The notes under the pieces were generated by a model that worked only from the letters and a program-made list of their open reading frames with translations, searched no databases and was not told where the DNA came from. Below, piece after piece: positions 1 through 4,832 of a stretch of 8,627 nt of DNA. Where the stretch lies: contig JAPSJG010000139.1 in NCBI GenBank assembly GCA_031178305.1, positions 1 to 8,627 of the forward strand, written 5' to 3'. This DNA is from Sinorhizobium sp. GTDB lineage: Bacteria; Pseudomonadota; Alphaproteobacteria; Rhizobiales; Rhizobiaceae. The translations under genes were made by a program, and so were the position numbers. The first letter of the stretch is position 1. Each line of letters starts with the position of its first letter.

Positions 1-350
1 GTATGCCCGAAGGGCGTGTGACCGAAATCATGGACGAGGGCCACCCCCTCCGCGAGGTCTTCGTCAAGCTTCAGCGCCCGTGCCAGGGCGCGCGCGATCT
101 GGGCGACCTCGATCGTGTGCGTCAGTCGCGTGCGATAATGGTCGCCATCGGCGGCGATGAAAACCTGCGTCTTGTGCTTCAGACGGCGAAACGCCGTCGT
201 GTGGACGATACGATCGCGGTCGCGCTGGAAGTCGGAGCGCGTGGGGCTCATGGCCTCAGGATAGAGCCGGCCTCGCGAGGCCCATGGATTCGAGGCGAAT
301 GCGGAGTGTTCGCCGTAACCGAAGCCGAGAGCCTTTTTGTCGAAAGTCAT
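1..350 (-). CDS. dgt: Deoxyguanosinetriphosphate triphosphohydrolase, N-terminal part (partial)
   Basis: The 116 codons present encode the N-terminus of an HD-domain dNTP triphosphohydrolase, a cytosolic enzyme that hydrolyses dGTP (and often other dNTPs) to the deoxynucleoside and triphosphate, so trimming the dNTP pool. Visible are the family's arginine/histidine block (RDRDRIVHTTAFRRLKHKTQ, about residues 43-62), RLTHTIEVAQIAR (75-87) and the HD metal-binding motif with H107-D108 in VHDFGHTPFGH. The rest of the protein, usually about 400 residues in the rhizobial form, lies beyond the left edge. The ATG at 350 is chosen because the residues that follow (MTFDKKALGFGYGE) match what I recall of rhizobial dGTPase N-termini; the upstream GGTAGG is only a weak ribosome-binding site. 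The gene is divergent from erpA, with about 200 bp between their start codons. Confidence 0.93.
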   Translation of the reverse strand, partial: MTFDKKALGFGYGEHSAFASNPWASRGRLYPEAMSPTRSDFQRDRDRIVHTTAFRRLKHKTQVFIAADGDHYRTRLTHTIEVAQIARALARALKLDEDLAEGVALVHDFGHTPFGH

Positions 351-553
351 TTCACACCTACCGAAGCCATCCCATTGACGGGACATTCACGCCTTCATAC
401 CTATAGTATGCGTTACTAGGAAGGAGCGAGGCCATTCGCCAAAATCCTTGCGGCAGATCAAGAGCTTGACTGAAAGGCTCGCCTCTGTCGTTCCGATTGT
501 AGCGCCGGACGACAACGAATCTCTCCGGATCTTGACCCCGGCAGGAGGCAGAC
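351..553. promoter_or_regulatory. Divergent dgt/erpA intergenic region
   Basis: This 203 bp gap must hold the promoters of both dgt (leftward) and erpA (rightward). A short dyad, CATAC-ctata-GTATG at 396-410, lies about 46 bp upstream of the dgt start and is A/T-rich enough to overlap a -10 element. A CTTGAC at 465-470 resembles an alphaproteobacterial -35 for erpA, but I find no convincing -10 at 16-18 bp from it. I see no recognisable iron-responsive (Irr or RirA type) box, although erpA genes can be iron regulated. The promoters therefore remain unassigned. Confidence 0.4.
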
Positions 554-886
554 ATGATGCAGGAACCAGTCACCCTTTCGGACGCGGCTGCAAAGCGTAT
601 CGCGGCCATACTCGAGGACGAAAAGGACAAGACTGCGATGCGCGTCTCCGTCGAAGGCGGCGGCTGCTCCGGGTTCTCCTACAAGTTCGACCTGGTGGAC
701 AAGGAAAACGAAGACGACCTCGTCCTTGAAAAGGGCAACGCCAAGGTCCTGATCGATAGCCTGTCGCTCGTTTACATGGGCGGCTCGGAAATCGACTTTG
801 TCGACAATCTGCTCGGCCAATCCTTCCAGATCAAGAATCCGAACGCAGTCGCAAGCTGCGGCTGCGGAACGAGTTTTTCAATCTGA
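554..886 (+). CDS. erpA: Iron-sulfur cluster insertion protein, ErpA/HesB (A-type carrier)
   Basis: This 110-residue protein is an A-type Fe-S carrier, which receives a cluster from the assembly scaffold and passes it to apoproteins in the cytosol. The three conserved cysteines are in place: C38 in GGGCSGFSYKF and C102/C104 in the C-terminal SCGCGTSFSI. The length is normal for the family (105-120). An AGGAGG Shine-Dalgarno at 543-548 precedes two consecutive ATG codons at 554 and 557; it is 5 nt from the first and 8 nt from the second, so the second ATG may be the main start (109 residues). The gene stands alone: it is divergent from dgt and ends 18 bp from the convergent cls gene, with no Fe-S assembly gene beside it here. 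The A-type family is certain; the choice of ErpA over IscA or SufA is less so. Confidence 0.93.
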   Translation: MMQEPVTLSDAAAKRIAAILEDEKDKTAMRVSVEGGGCSGFSYKFDLVDKENEDDLVLEKGNAKVLIDSLSLVYMGGSEIDFVDNLLGQSFQIKNPNAVASCGCGTSFSI

Positions 887-904
887 CATGACAGACGCCG
901 ATCC

Positions 905-2368
905 CTAAAGATATGGCGAGCCGAGCCAGAGGAGGCGATTGGCTAGGCGGCTGAGGAAAGGCTCCTCCTTAAGTCTCGCGAGCGTCACCTCATCGGCCGT
1001 TGAGCGCAGGGCACAGATCTTCTCGTTCAGTGCCTGCGCGAAAGCTTCGTCGAGGATCTCGAGATCGATCTCGAAGTTGAGCCGCAGAGAGCGCGGATCG
1101 AGATTGCTCGATCCGACATAGGCCCAATGGCCGTCGACGACGATCAGCTTCGAGTGGTTGAAGGCCCCCTTCGCCCGCCATACGCGGCAATGGCCCCTCA
1201 AAACCTGATCGAACTGCGCTGTCATCGCACGGTCCACGAGGGTGAGATTGTTGACCGCCGGGACGATGACGTCGACCTCAACCCCTCTACGCGCGGCCGT
1301 CACCAAAGCGCTGATGAGTTCCCTGTCCGGCAGGAAATAGGGCGACATCAGCCGTATGTGCTTCCGCGCGATCGAGAATGCTCCCATCAGCATCTTGTGA
1401 TTGGCTTCGTTGGTGTTGTCAGGTCCGGAAGGAACGGCCCGCATCAGCACCGAGGGCACGCCTTCGAGCGTCTCGGGTTCTGCCAATTGCCAGGCCTCGC
1501 CTTCCAGGATCTCTCCGCTCGCGAATTGCCAGTCCTCCGCGGCGACCTGGAAAATGTCGGCGATGACCGGTCCCGTCACGCGGAAGTGCGTATCGAAGGA
1601 AGCCTCGCCGCCCGCGATTTCCGTCGTGAATCCCGCGCGGATGTTCATGCCTCCGGTAAAGGCCACCGCGCCATCGACCAGGACGATCTTGCGGTGTGTC
1701 CTGAGATTGGCATAGGGCAATCTCAGGCCCATGATGATGTTGCCGTTGAAGACCGCGGTCGGGACCCCCTTTTCCATAAGATATCCGACGATGCTCGGCA
1801 CGGAGTAGCGCGCACCGACCGCGTCGATCAGCACGCGCACACCGACGCCGCGCTTTACGGCGGCAACGAGCGCATCGGCGAAGCGCAGTCCGATGTGATC
1901 GCGATCGAAGATATAGCTCTCTATCAAAATGCTCCGGCGCGCCTCGGCGATCTCCTTGAGCATTGCCGCATAAACATTGTCGCCCCCTTCCAGCATGGTG
2001 ATGTGATTGCCCGTCGACATCGTAAAACGCGAGACCCGGTCTCCCAGGATCTTCATCGCCGCAAACCGCTGGCCGAACCGGACCGCTACCTGATCGTGGC
2101 TGACGTCGAAACGAAGGAACGGATCGGGACCATTGGCGCGCAGCAGCGACCGCTGCAAACCGAGCGACGAGCGGCGCATCCGGTTGATGCCCGCGACAGC
2201 GTAGATCGCCGCGCCAACGATCGGCGACAACAGAATCACGCCAACCCATCCCGCGGCCGCGCGGACATCCTCCTTCGTCATCGCAGCGTGAATGATGGCT
2301 GGCGCGCCCAGCGCGAACGACAGGAGCGCCAGAAAATGCGGCCAGTAATTCTCGATGAACGCAATCAT
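905..2368 (-). CDS. cls: Cardiolipin synthase (phospholipase D family)
   Basis: The product is 487 residues long from the ATG at 2368, about the size of E. coli ClsA. Bacterial Cls enzymes join two phosphatidylglycerols (or PG and another phospholipid) into cardiolipin in the inner membrane. Two N-terminal hydrophobic segments (about residues 5-29 and 41-61, the second followed by NRMRR) match the usual membrane anchor. Two phospholipase D catalytic motifs follow: HRKIVLVDG with H225, K227 and D232, and HSKLIVVDG with H405, K407 and D412, each followed by the GG/GS-N element (GGMNI, GSSNLDPRS). The reading frame stays open upstream to 2545, but that stretch has no Cls-like character and the first membrane segment begins right after M2368. 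No Shine-Dalgarno precedes this ATG; a promoter ends 7 nt before it. The gene is convergent with erpA and divergent from xthA. Family membership is certain. The exact lipid activity is inferred, since other PLD enzymes share the fold. Confidence 0.88.
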   Translation of the reverse strand: MIAFIENYWPHFLALLSFALGAPAIIHAAMTKEDVRAAAGWVGVILLSPIVGAAIYAVAGINRMRRSSLGLQRSLLRANGPDPFLRFDVSHDQVAVRFGQRFAAMKILGDRVSRFTMSTGNHITMLEGGDNVYAAMLKEIAEARRSILIESYIFDRDHIGLRFADALVAAVKRGVGVRVLIDAVGARYSVPSIVGYLMEKGVPTAVFNGNIIMGLRLPYANLRTHRKIVLVDGAVAFTGGMNIRAGFTTEIAGGEASFDTHFRVTGPVIADIFQVAAEDWQFASGEILEGEAWQLAEPETLEGVPSVLMRAVPSGPDNTNEANHKMLMGAFSIARKHIRLMSPYFLPDRELISALVTAARRGVEVDVIVPAVNNLTLVDRAMTAQFDQVLRGHCRVWRAKGAFNHSKLIVVDGHWAYVGSSNLDPRSLRLNFEIDLEILDEAFAQALNEKICALRSTADEVTLARLKEEPFLSRLANRLLWLGSPYL

Positions 2369-2407
2369 GCACGGGACTATAGACGGACAGAGAGCGGAAT
2401 CAATTCC
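2369..2407 (-). promoter_or_regulatory. Probable cls promoter, possibly leaderless, with a dyad over the -35
   Basis: On the minus strand, TTGATT (2398-2403) and TATAGT (2376-2381) are separated by 16 bp, a good housekeeping -35/-10 pair. The -10 ends 7 nt before the A of the cls ATG (2368), so transcription would start on or next to the start codon. That fits the absence of any ribosome-binding site. A short dyad, GGAAT-CA-ATTCC at 2396-2407, overlaps the -35 and could be an operator. This is all read from sequence; no start site has been mapped. Confidence 0.5.
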
Positions 2408-2479
2408 TGCACCGACGGCTGTAAACCCGCTTGGGCGCGTTCGGGCAACGATAGCACGAATGTTGCATCTATCGGATTT

Positions 2480-2496
2480 GTCGGAAGAATTCCGAC
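2480..2496. repeat. Perfect dyad GTCGGAA-gaa-TTCCGAC
   Basis: Two perfect 7 bp arms flank a 3 bp spacer, about 110 bp upstream of the cls start codon. The near-continuous two-fold symmetry resembles an operator for a dimeric regulator more than an RNA hairpin, because a 3 nt loop is tight. The regulator is not recognised, and a chance dyad is possible. Confidence 0.4.
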
Positions 2497-2533
2497 CGAG
2501 TGATTCCCAGTTGAGGCTCCGAAGCTCGCGGGC

Positions 2534-2573
2534 TCCATTGCGCATCTCAATGGACGCGCGGCGCTGCAGCCGC
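2534..2573 (+). repeat. Two adjacent short hairpins
   Basis: TCCATTG (2534-2540) pairs perfectly with CAATGGA (2548-2554) across a 7 nt loop. Three bases further on, GCGGC (2558-2562) pairs with GCCGC (2569-2573) across a 6 nt loop. Either strand could form them. Read on the plus strand they would come before the Shine-Dalgarno at 2599 and the terminator-like stem at 2617, as in a structured leader or small RNA. Confidence 0.4.
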
Positions 2574-2612
2574 TACAACGATTCTACCTACGTCGATTTA
2601 AGGAGACATGCA

Positions 2613-2666
2613 GTGGCGCGGGACAAGGAAAAGCATGCGCGGTTTTCCGCCCGCATCCCGCGTTAA
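2613..2666 (+). CDS. Candidate 17-residue micro-ORF
   Basis: A Shine-Dalgarno, TAAGGAG (2599-2605), matches the 16S tail almost fully and lies 7 nt upstream of a GTG opening a 17-codon ORF (MARDKEKHARFSARIPR) that is rich in Arg, Lys and His and ends at TAA 2664-2666. An ATG at 2608 in another frame opens a 38-codon ORF to 2724, but it is only 2 nt from the Shine-Dalgarno. The GTG ORF lies almost wholly inside the stem-loop at 2617-2662, so its translation would disrupt that structure. I recognise no family. It may be a leader peptide, the remains of a longer gene, or a chance ORF behind a purine-rich stretch. Confidence 0.3.
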   Translation: MARDKEKHARFSARIPR

Positions 2667-2672
2667 CTTTTT
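2617..2672 (+). terminator. Nested hairpin with T-tract (terminator- or sRNA-like)
   Basis: An outer 7 bp stem, CGCGGGA (2617-2623) with TCCCGCG (2656-2662), encloses an inner 6 bp stem, GGAAAA (2627-2632) with TTTTCC (2643-2648), around a 10 nt loop. TTAACTTTTT follows directly at 2663-2672. The T-tract lies only on the plus-strand side, so it would act on a rightward transcript, yet no known gene ends here: cls is transcribed leftward from 2368 and xthA starts at 2764. It may be the 3' end of a small RNA or an attenuator-like element. The internal mismatches and the distance between the stems make it less compact than a standard terminator. Confidence 0.45.
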
Positions 2673-2678
2673 AGAAGT

Positions 2679-2726
2679 GATCACGTTCATGATCTTAGGC
2701 CGATCCGACCTAACATCATCGTGATC
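2679..2726 (+). repeat. Long interrupted inverted repeat upstream of xthA
   Basis: Left-arm blocks GATCACG (2679-2685), ATGAT (2689-2693) and TTAGG (2695-2699) pair in order with CCTAA (2709-2713), ATCAT (2715-2719) and CGTGATC (2720-2726). The loop is 9 nt; a C-C mismatch and a 3 nt bulge (2686-2688) interrupt the stem. In total 17 base pairs form over 48 nt. It ends 37 bp before the xthA start, so it could lie in the xthA 5' untranslated RNA, be a tandem operator, or be a copy of a dispersed palindromic element of the kind known in Sinorhizobium intergenic regions. No T-tract follows. Confidence 0.55.
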
Positions 2727-2763
2727 TAAGGCCTCCCCCCAGAAGAAGGGCAATGCTGTTCCC

Positions 2764-3555
2764 ATGAAGATCGCCACCTGGAACATCAATGGCGTCAAAG
2801 CGCGAGTCGACAGTCTCATCGCCTGGCTCAGGGCATCCAATCCGGACATTGCCTGCCTGCAGGAGATCAAGACGGTCGACGAGGCCTTTCCAAGGCTCGA
2901 GATCGAAGCGCTCGGATACCATGTGGAAACGCATGGTCAGAAGGGCTTTAACGGTGTGGCGCTGATTTCGAAACACCGCCCGGACGAAGTCATCCGAGGC
3001 CTGCCTGGGGATGATTCGGACGAACAGTCCCGCTTCATCGAAGGCGTTTTTTCCGTCCGAGGCGGCGCAATCCGCGTTTGCTGCCTTTATCTTCCGAATG
3101 GCAATCCGGCGGGGACCGAGAAATATGCCTACAAGCTTCAATGGATGCAGCGCCTCACGGCTTTCGCGGAAAGGCGGCTCGAACTCGAGGAGCCGCTAAT
3201 CCTTGCCGGGGATTACAACGTCATCCCCGAAGCCCATGATTGCTGGGACGTCAAGGTCTGGCGGGACGACGCGCTCTTCCTGCCGGAAACCCGCGCGGCA
3301 TTTCGGCGGCTACGCAACCTCGGCTTCACCGATGCCGTGCGTGCGACCTCGGACGAGGTCCCGCTCTATTCCTTCTGGGATTACCAGGCAGGATGCTGGC
3401 AGAAGAATTTCGGCATTCGAATCGACCATCTGATGCTGTCGCCGGAAGCGGCCGACAAGCTCCTGTCGACATCGATCGAAAAAAACGTGCGGTCCTGGGA
3501 AAGGCCGTCGGACCATGTCCCGGTGACCGCGGAGTTCGCCTTCGAGGCTCTTTAG
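2764..3555 (+). CDS. xthA: Exodeoxyribonuclease III (AP endonuclease)
   Basis: The 263-residue product is an ExoIII-family Mg-dependent nuclease, which cleaves 5' to abasic sites and degrades 3' ends in base-excision repair in the cytosol. Its length matches E. coli ExoIII (268). The active-site residues are all visible: N7 (WNING), E34 (LQEIK), Y109 (YLPNG), D150 and N152 (GDYNVIPEAHD), D221 (RIDHLMLS) and D250-H251 (SDHVPVTAEF). The ATG at 2764 is required for the MKIATWNING start; the GAAGGG upstream ends 13 nt before it, which is far for a ribosome-binding site. The gene is divergent from cls and convergent with exoR. Rhizobia often carry more than one xthA-like gene, so numbering is not attempted. 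Confidence 0.95.
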   Translation: MKIATWNINGVKARVDSLIAWLRASNPDIACLQEIKTVDEAFPRLEIEALGYHVETHGQKGFNGVALISKHRPDEVIRGLPGDDSDEQSRFIEGVFSVRGGAIRVCCLYLPNGNPAGTEKYAYKLQWMQRLTAFAERRLELEEPLILAGDYNVIPEAHDCWDVKVWRDDALFLPETRAAFRRLRNLGFTDAVRATSDEVPLYSFWDYQAGCWQKNFGIRIDHLMLSPEAADKLLSTSIEKNVRSWERPSDHVPVTAEFAFEAL

Positions 3556-3562
3556 AGCGGAT

Positions 3563-3588
3563 GCGCCGGGATCGGCCGGCGCTTTATT
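3563..3588 (+). terminator. Terminator of xthA in the xthA/exoR convergent gap
   Basis: GCGCCGG (3563-3569) pairs perfectly with CCGGCGC (3576-3582) around a 6 nt loop, followed by TTTATT on the plus strand. It starts 8 bp after the xthA stop and abuts the exoR stop codon (3584-3586). On the minus strand it could also fold 3' of exoR, but no T-tract follows in that direction, so support for bidirectional use is weak. Confidence 0.65.
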
Positions 3589-4384
3589 CCGGTTGAATGC
3601 GCATGTTCTGCGCCGCCGCGATCGCAACGCGGCGATCTTCCTCGGTCGCCAGGGAGAAGGCCTGCTCCTGCATCGACTGCAACCACGGCCGGTCCTTCGG
3701 CGAACACTGGTCGAGAGCCGCGGTCATATAGGCGAGGCCACGAATGATCTGGCCTTCCTGGAAAATGACGTTGCCGAACACGCCCATGGCACCGGCATGG
3801 CCGTTCTTGCGTGCCCGATTCAACCACTTCTTGGCCTGTTGGACATTGACACTGCCGCCCTCGCCGGAAAGCAGCATGCGGGCAAGCTGGAACTGCGCCT
3901 CGGCAACGCCGAAGGTCGAGGCCGCCTGGAAATACAATTGGCGTGCCCGCGTCAGGTCAACGTTCACCGGACTATCCGGGATCCCGCGCCGGTAGTAGCC
4001 GGCAAGCGAGATCAGCGCGTTGACGAAATAACCGGTGTCCTCGGAACCCGGCTCAACGCCCTGCTGAGCGATTTCGCTATAGATCTTGAACGCTTCGAGG
4101 TCGTTCTCGGCAACGCCATCGCCATAGGCGTACATGTTGGCGAGCGCCCATCGGGAGCCGGTGTGCCCCTTTTCGGCAGCGTAACGATAGGCCTCGACCG
4201 CCTCGTCCTTCCGGCCGTCCTTGTAAGCGGAAAAGCCGAATTTGAAGAGCGCGAAGGGCCCCGACTCCTTGGTTACGCCCGCCCCCGGATCGAACGCACG
4301 AGCCGGGCTTGCCGCGGTTGCGCCCATTGCCAGCGACATGCCCAGCACCGCAACCCTCAGCGACTTGAATTCACCTGCGCACAT
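3584..4384 (-). CDS. exoR: ExoR, periplasmic Sel1-repeat regulator of exopolysaccharide and motility
   Basis: The 266-residue product closely matches my recollection of Sinorhizobium ExoR (about 268 residues). In that genus ExoR is a periplasmic inhibitor of the sensor kinase ExoS; its proteolysis frees ExoS/ChvI to raise succinoglycan synthesis and lower motility during the shift to symbiosis. A signal peptide runs over about residues 1-30, with cleavage expected after SPARA to leave a mature protein starting FDPGAG. Sel1-type helical repeats follow, for example EAVEAYRYAAEKGHTGSRWA (about 61-80), ALANMYAYGDGV, ARQLYFQAASTFGVAEAQFQ and AKKWLNRARKNGHAGAMGVF. The ATG at 4384 gives the family start (MCAGEFKSLRVAVLG; the second residue is Leu in the sequence I recall). 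The open frame extends to 4516 without ExoR-like sequence, and a GTG lies one codon upstream. The ribosome-binding site is weak (GAAAGAAG). No exoS or chvI is in the window. Confidence 0.95.
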   Translation of the reverse strand: MCAGEFKSLRVAVLGMSLAMGATAASPARAFDPGAGVTKESGPFALFKFGFSAYKDGRKDEAVEAYRYAAEKGHTGSRWALANMYAYGDGVAENDLEAFKIYSEIAQQGVEPGSEDTGYFVNALISLAGYYRRGIPDSPVNVDLTRARQLYFQAASTFGVAEAQFQLARMLLSGEGGSVNVQQAKKWLNRARKNGHAGAMGVFGNVIFQEGQIIRGLAYMTAALDQCSPKDRPWLQSMQEQAFSLATEEDRRVAIAAAQNMRIQPE

Positions 4385-4784
4385 CACAATCAGCTTCTTT
4401 CGTTCCAGCCGGCCACGCCGAACCCACCACCGCTGCAAAGATCGACCCGCAAACGGCGCGCCGTCACGCGGGCATTCACCAAGGCCAACTCCGCCCGTCC
4501 GAGCCGGGCGCCGCACGCATCCGTCGCCCCGCAGCCTGCACTAGGCCCGTTGCGCATCGAACGCCGATTGCCAGGGGATGTCACGACAGCACACAAACTC
4601 AGCCAACCTCAAACGCAAACACGGTACTCGTTCGCACGTTTGTCGCTATCATCGGTGCTCTCATTTTGTGGCGGGAAATGGACATGATCGACCCGCGCGC
4701 GATACTAGCAAAACCATAGCGATAATGTGTTGCTGAATCGTCACATTCGCAATCGCTTATAAGCCGCGAGCGGTGACGCATAGC
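4385..4784 (-). promoter_or_regulatory. Long non-coding region upstream of exoR
   Basis: These 400 bp separate exoR from the terminator of the FadL-like gene, so exoR must have its own promoter here. The part near exoR is GC-rich and the part at about 4600-4770 is more A/T-rich, which makes the latter the likelier promoter zone and implies a long untranslated leader. I see a palindrome GCTTATAAGC (4755-4764), a repeated GCGATA (4700 region and 4719 region, plus strand) and TCACATTCGC at 4741, but no clear -35/-10 pair. exoR is known to be autoregulated through ExoS/ChvI in Sinorhizobium, so a ChvI site is expected here; I cannot place it with confidence. No gene is supported. Confidence 0.45.
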
Positions 4785-4809
4785 AAAAGGCCCGGCGAAG
4801 GGCCGGGCC
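4785..4809 (-). terminator. Strong rho-independent terminator of the FadL-like gene
   Basis: An 8 bp perfect GC-rich stem (GGCCCGGC at 4789-4796 with GCCGGGCC at 4802-4809, 5 nt loop) is followed on the minus strand by TTTT. It lies 23 bp past the stop codon of the FadL-like gene and should insulate exoR from read-through. Confidence 0.88.
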
Positions 4810-4832
4810 TCAAGCATCTAGTGAAGAGAGGA

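Larger units (their letters stand above)
2408..2763. other. Divergent cls/xthA intergenic region rich in inverted repeats
   Basis: No conventional gene is visible in this 356 bp stretch. It carries a series of inverted repeats: CGATAG/CTATCG (2449-2474, 14 nt spacer), GTCGGAA/TTCCGAC (2480-2496, 3 nt spacer), TCCATTG/CAATGGA (2534-2554, 7 nt spacer), GCGGC/GCCGC (2558-2573), a nested stem ending in a T-tract (2617-2672) and a long interrupted stem (2679-2726). A strong Shine-Dalgarno with a tiny ORF lies within it (2599-2666). I find no clear plus-strand promoter for xthA. The region could contain a structured small RNA or an mRNA leader; the more prominent parts are listed separately. Confidence 0.5.

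Noticed and set aside
1127..2503. A 458-codon open frame on the plus strand opposite cls
   Set aside because: The translation is rich in Arg, Asp and His with no fold-like pattern and mirrors the cls codons. The minus strand carries both PLD catalytic motifs in the right order. Long antisense frames are common in high-GC genes.
2369..2545. A 59-residue N-terminal extension of cls
   Set aside because: The extension has no Cls-like sequence, is not hydrophobic and overlaps a good promoter. The family's membrane segment begins directly after the ATG at 2368.
4385..4516. A 44-residue N-terminal extension of exoR
   Set aside because: It would bury the signal peptide behind an Arg-rich stretch, whereas ExoR is periplasmic and the family starts at the equivalent of 4384.
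3593..4687. A 364-codon open frame on the plus strand opposite exoR
   Set aside because: It is low-complexity with no recognisable domain and lies antisense to an unmistakable ExoR; it is a codon-bias shadow.
4599..4817. A 72-codon minus-strand frame between exoR and the FadL-like gene
   Set aside because: Its 5' end runs across the FadL-like gene's terminator, it lacks a ribosome-binding site and the peptide has no familiar features.
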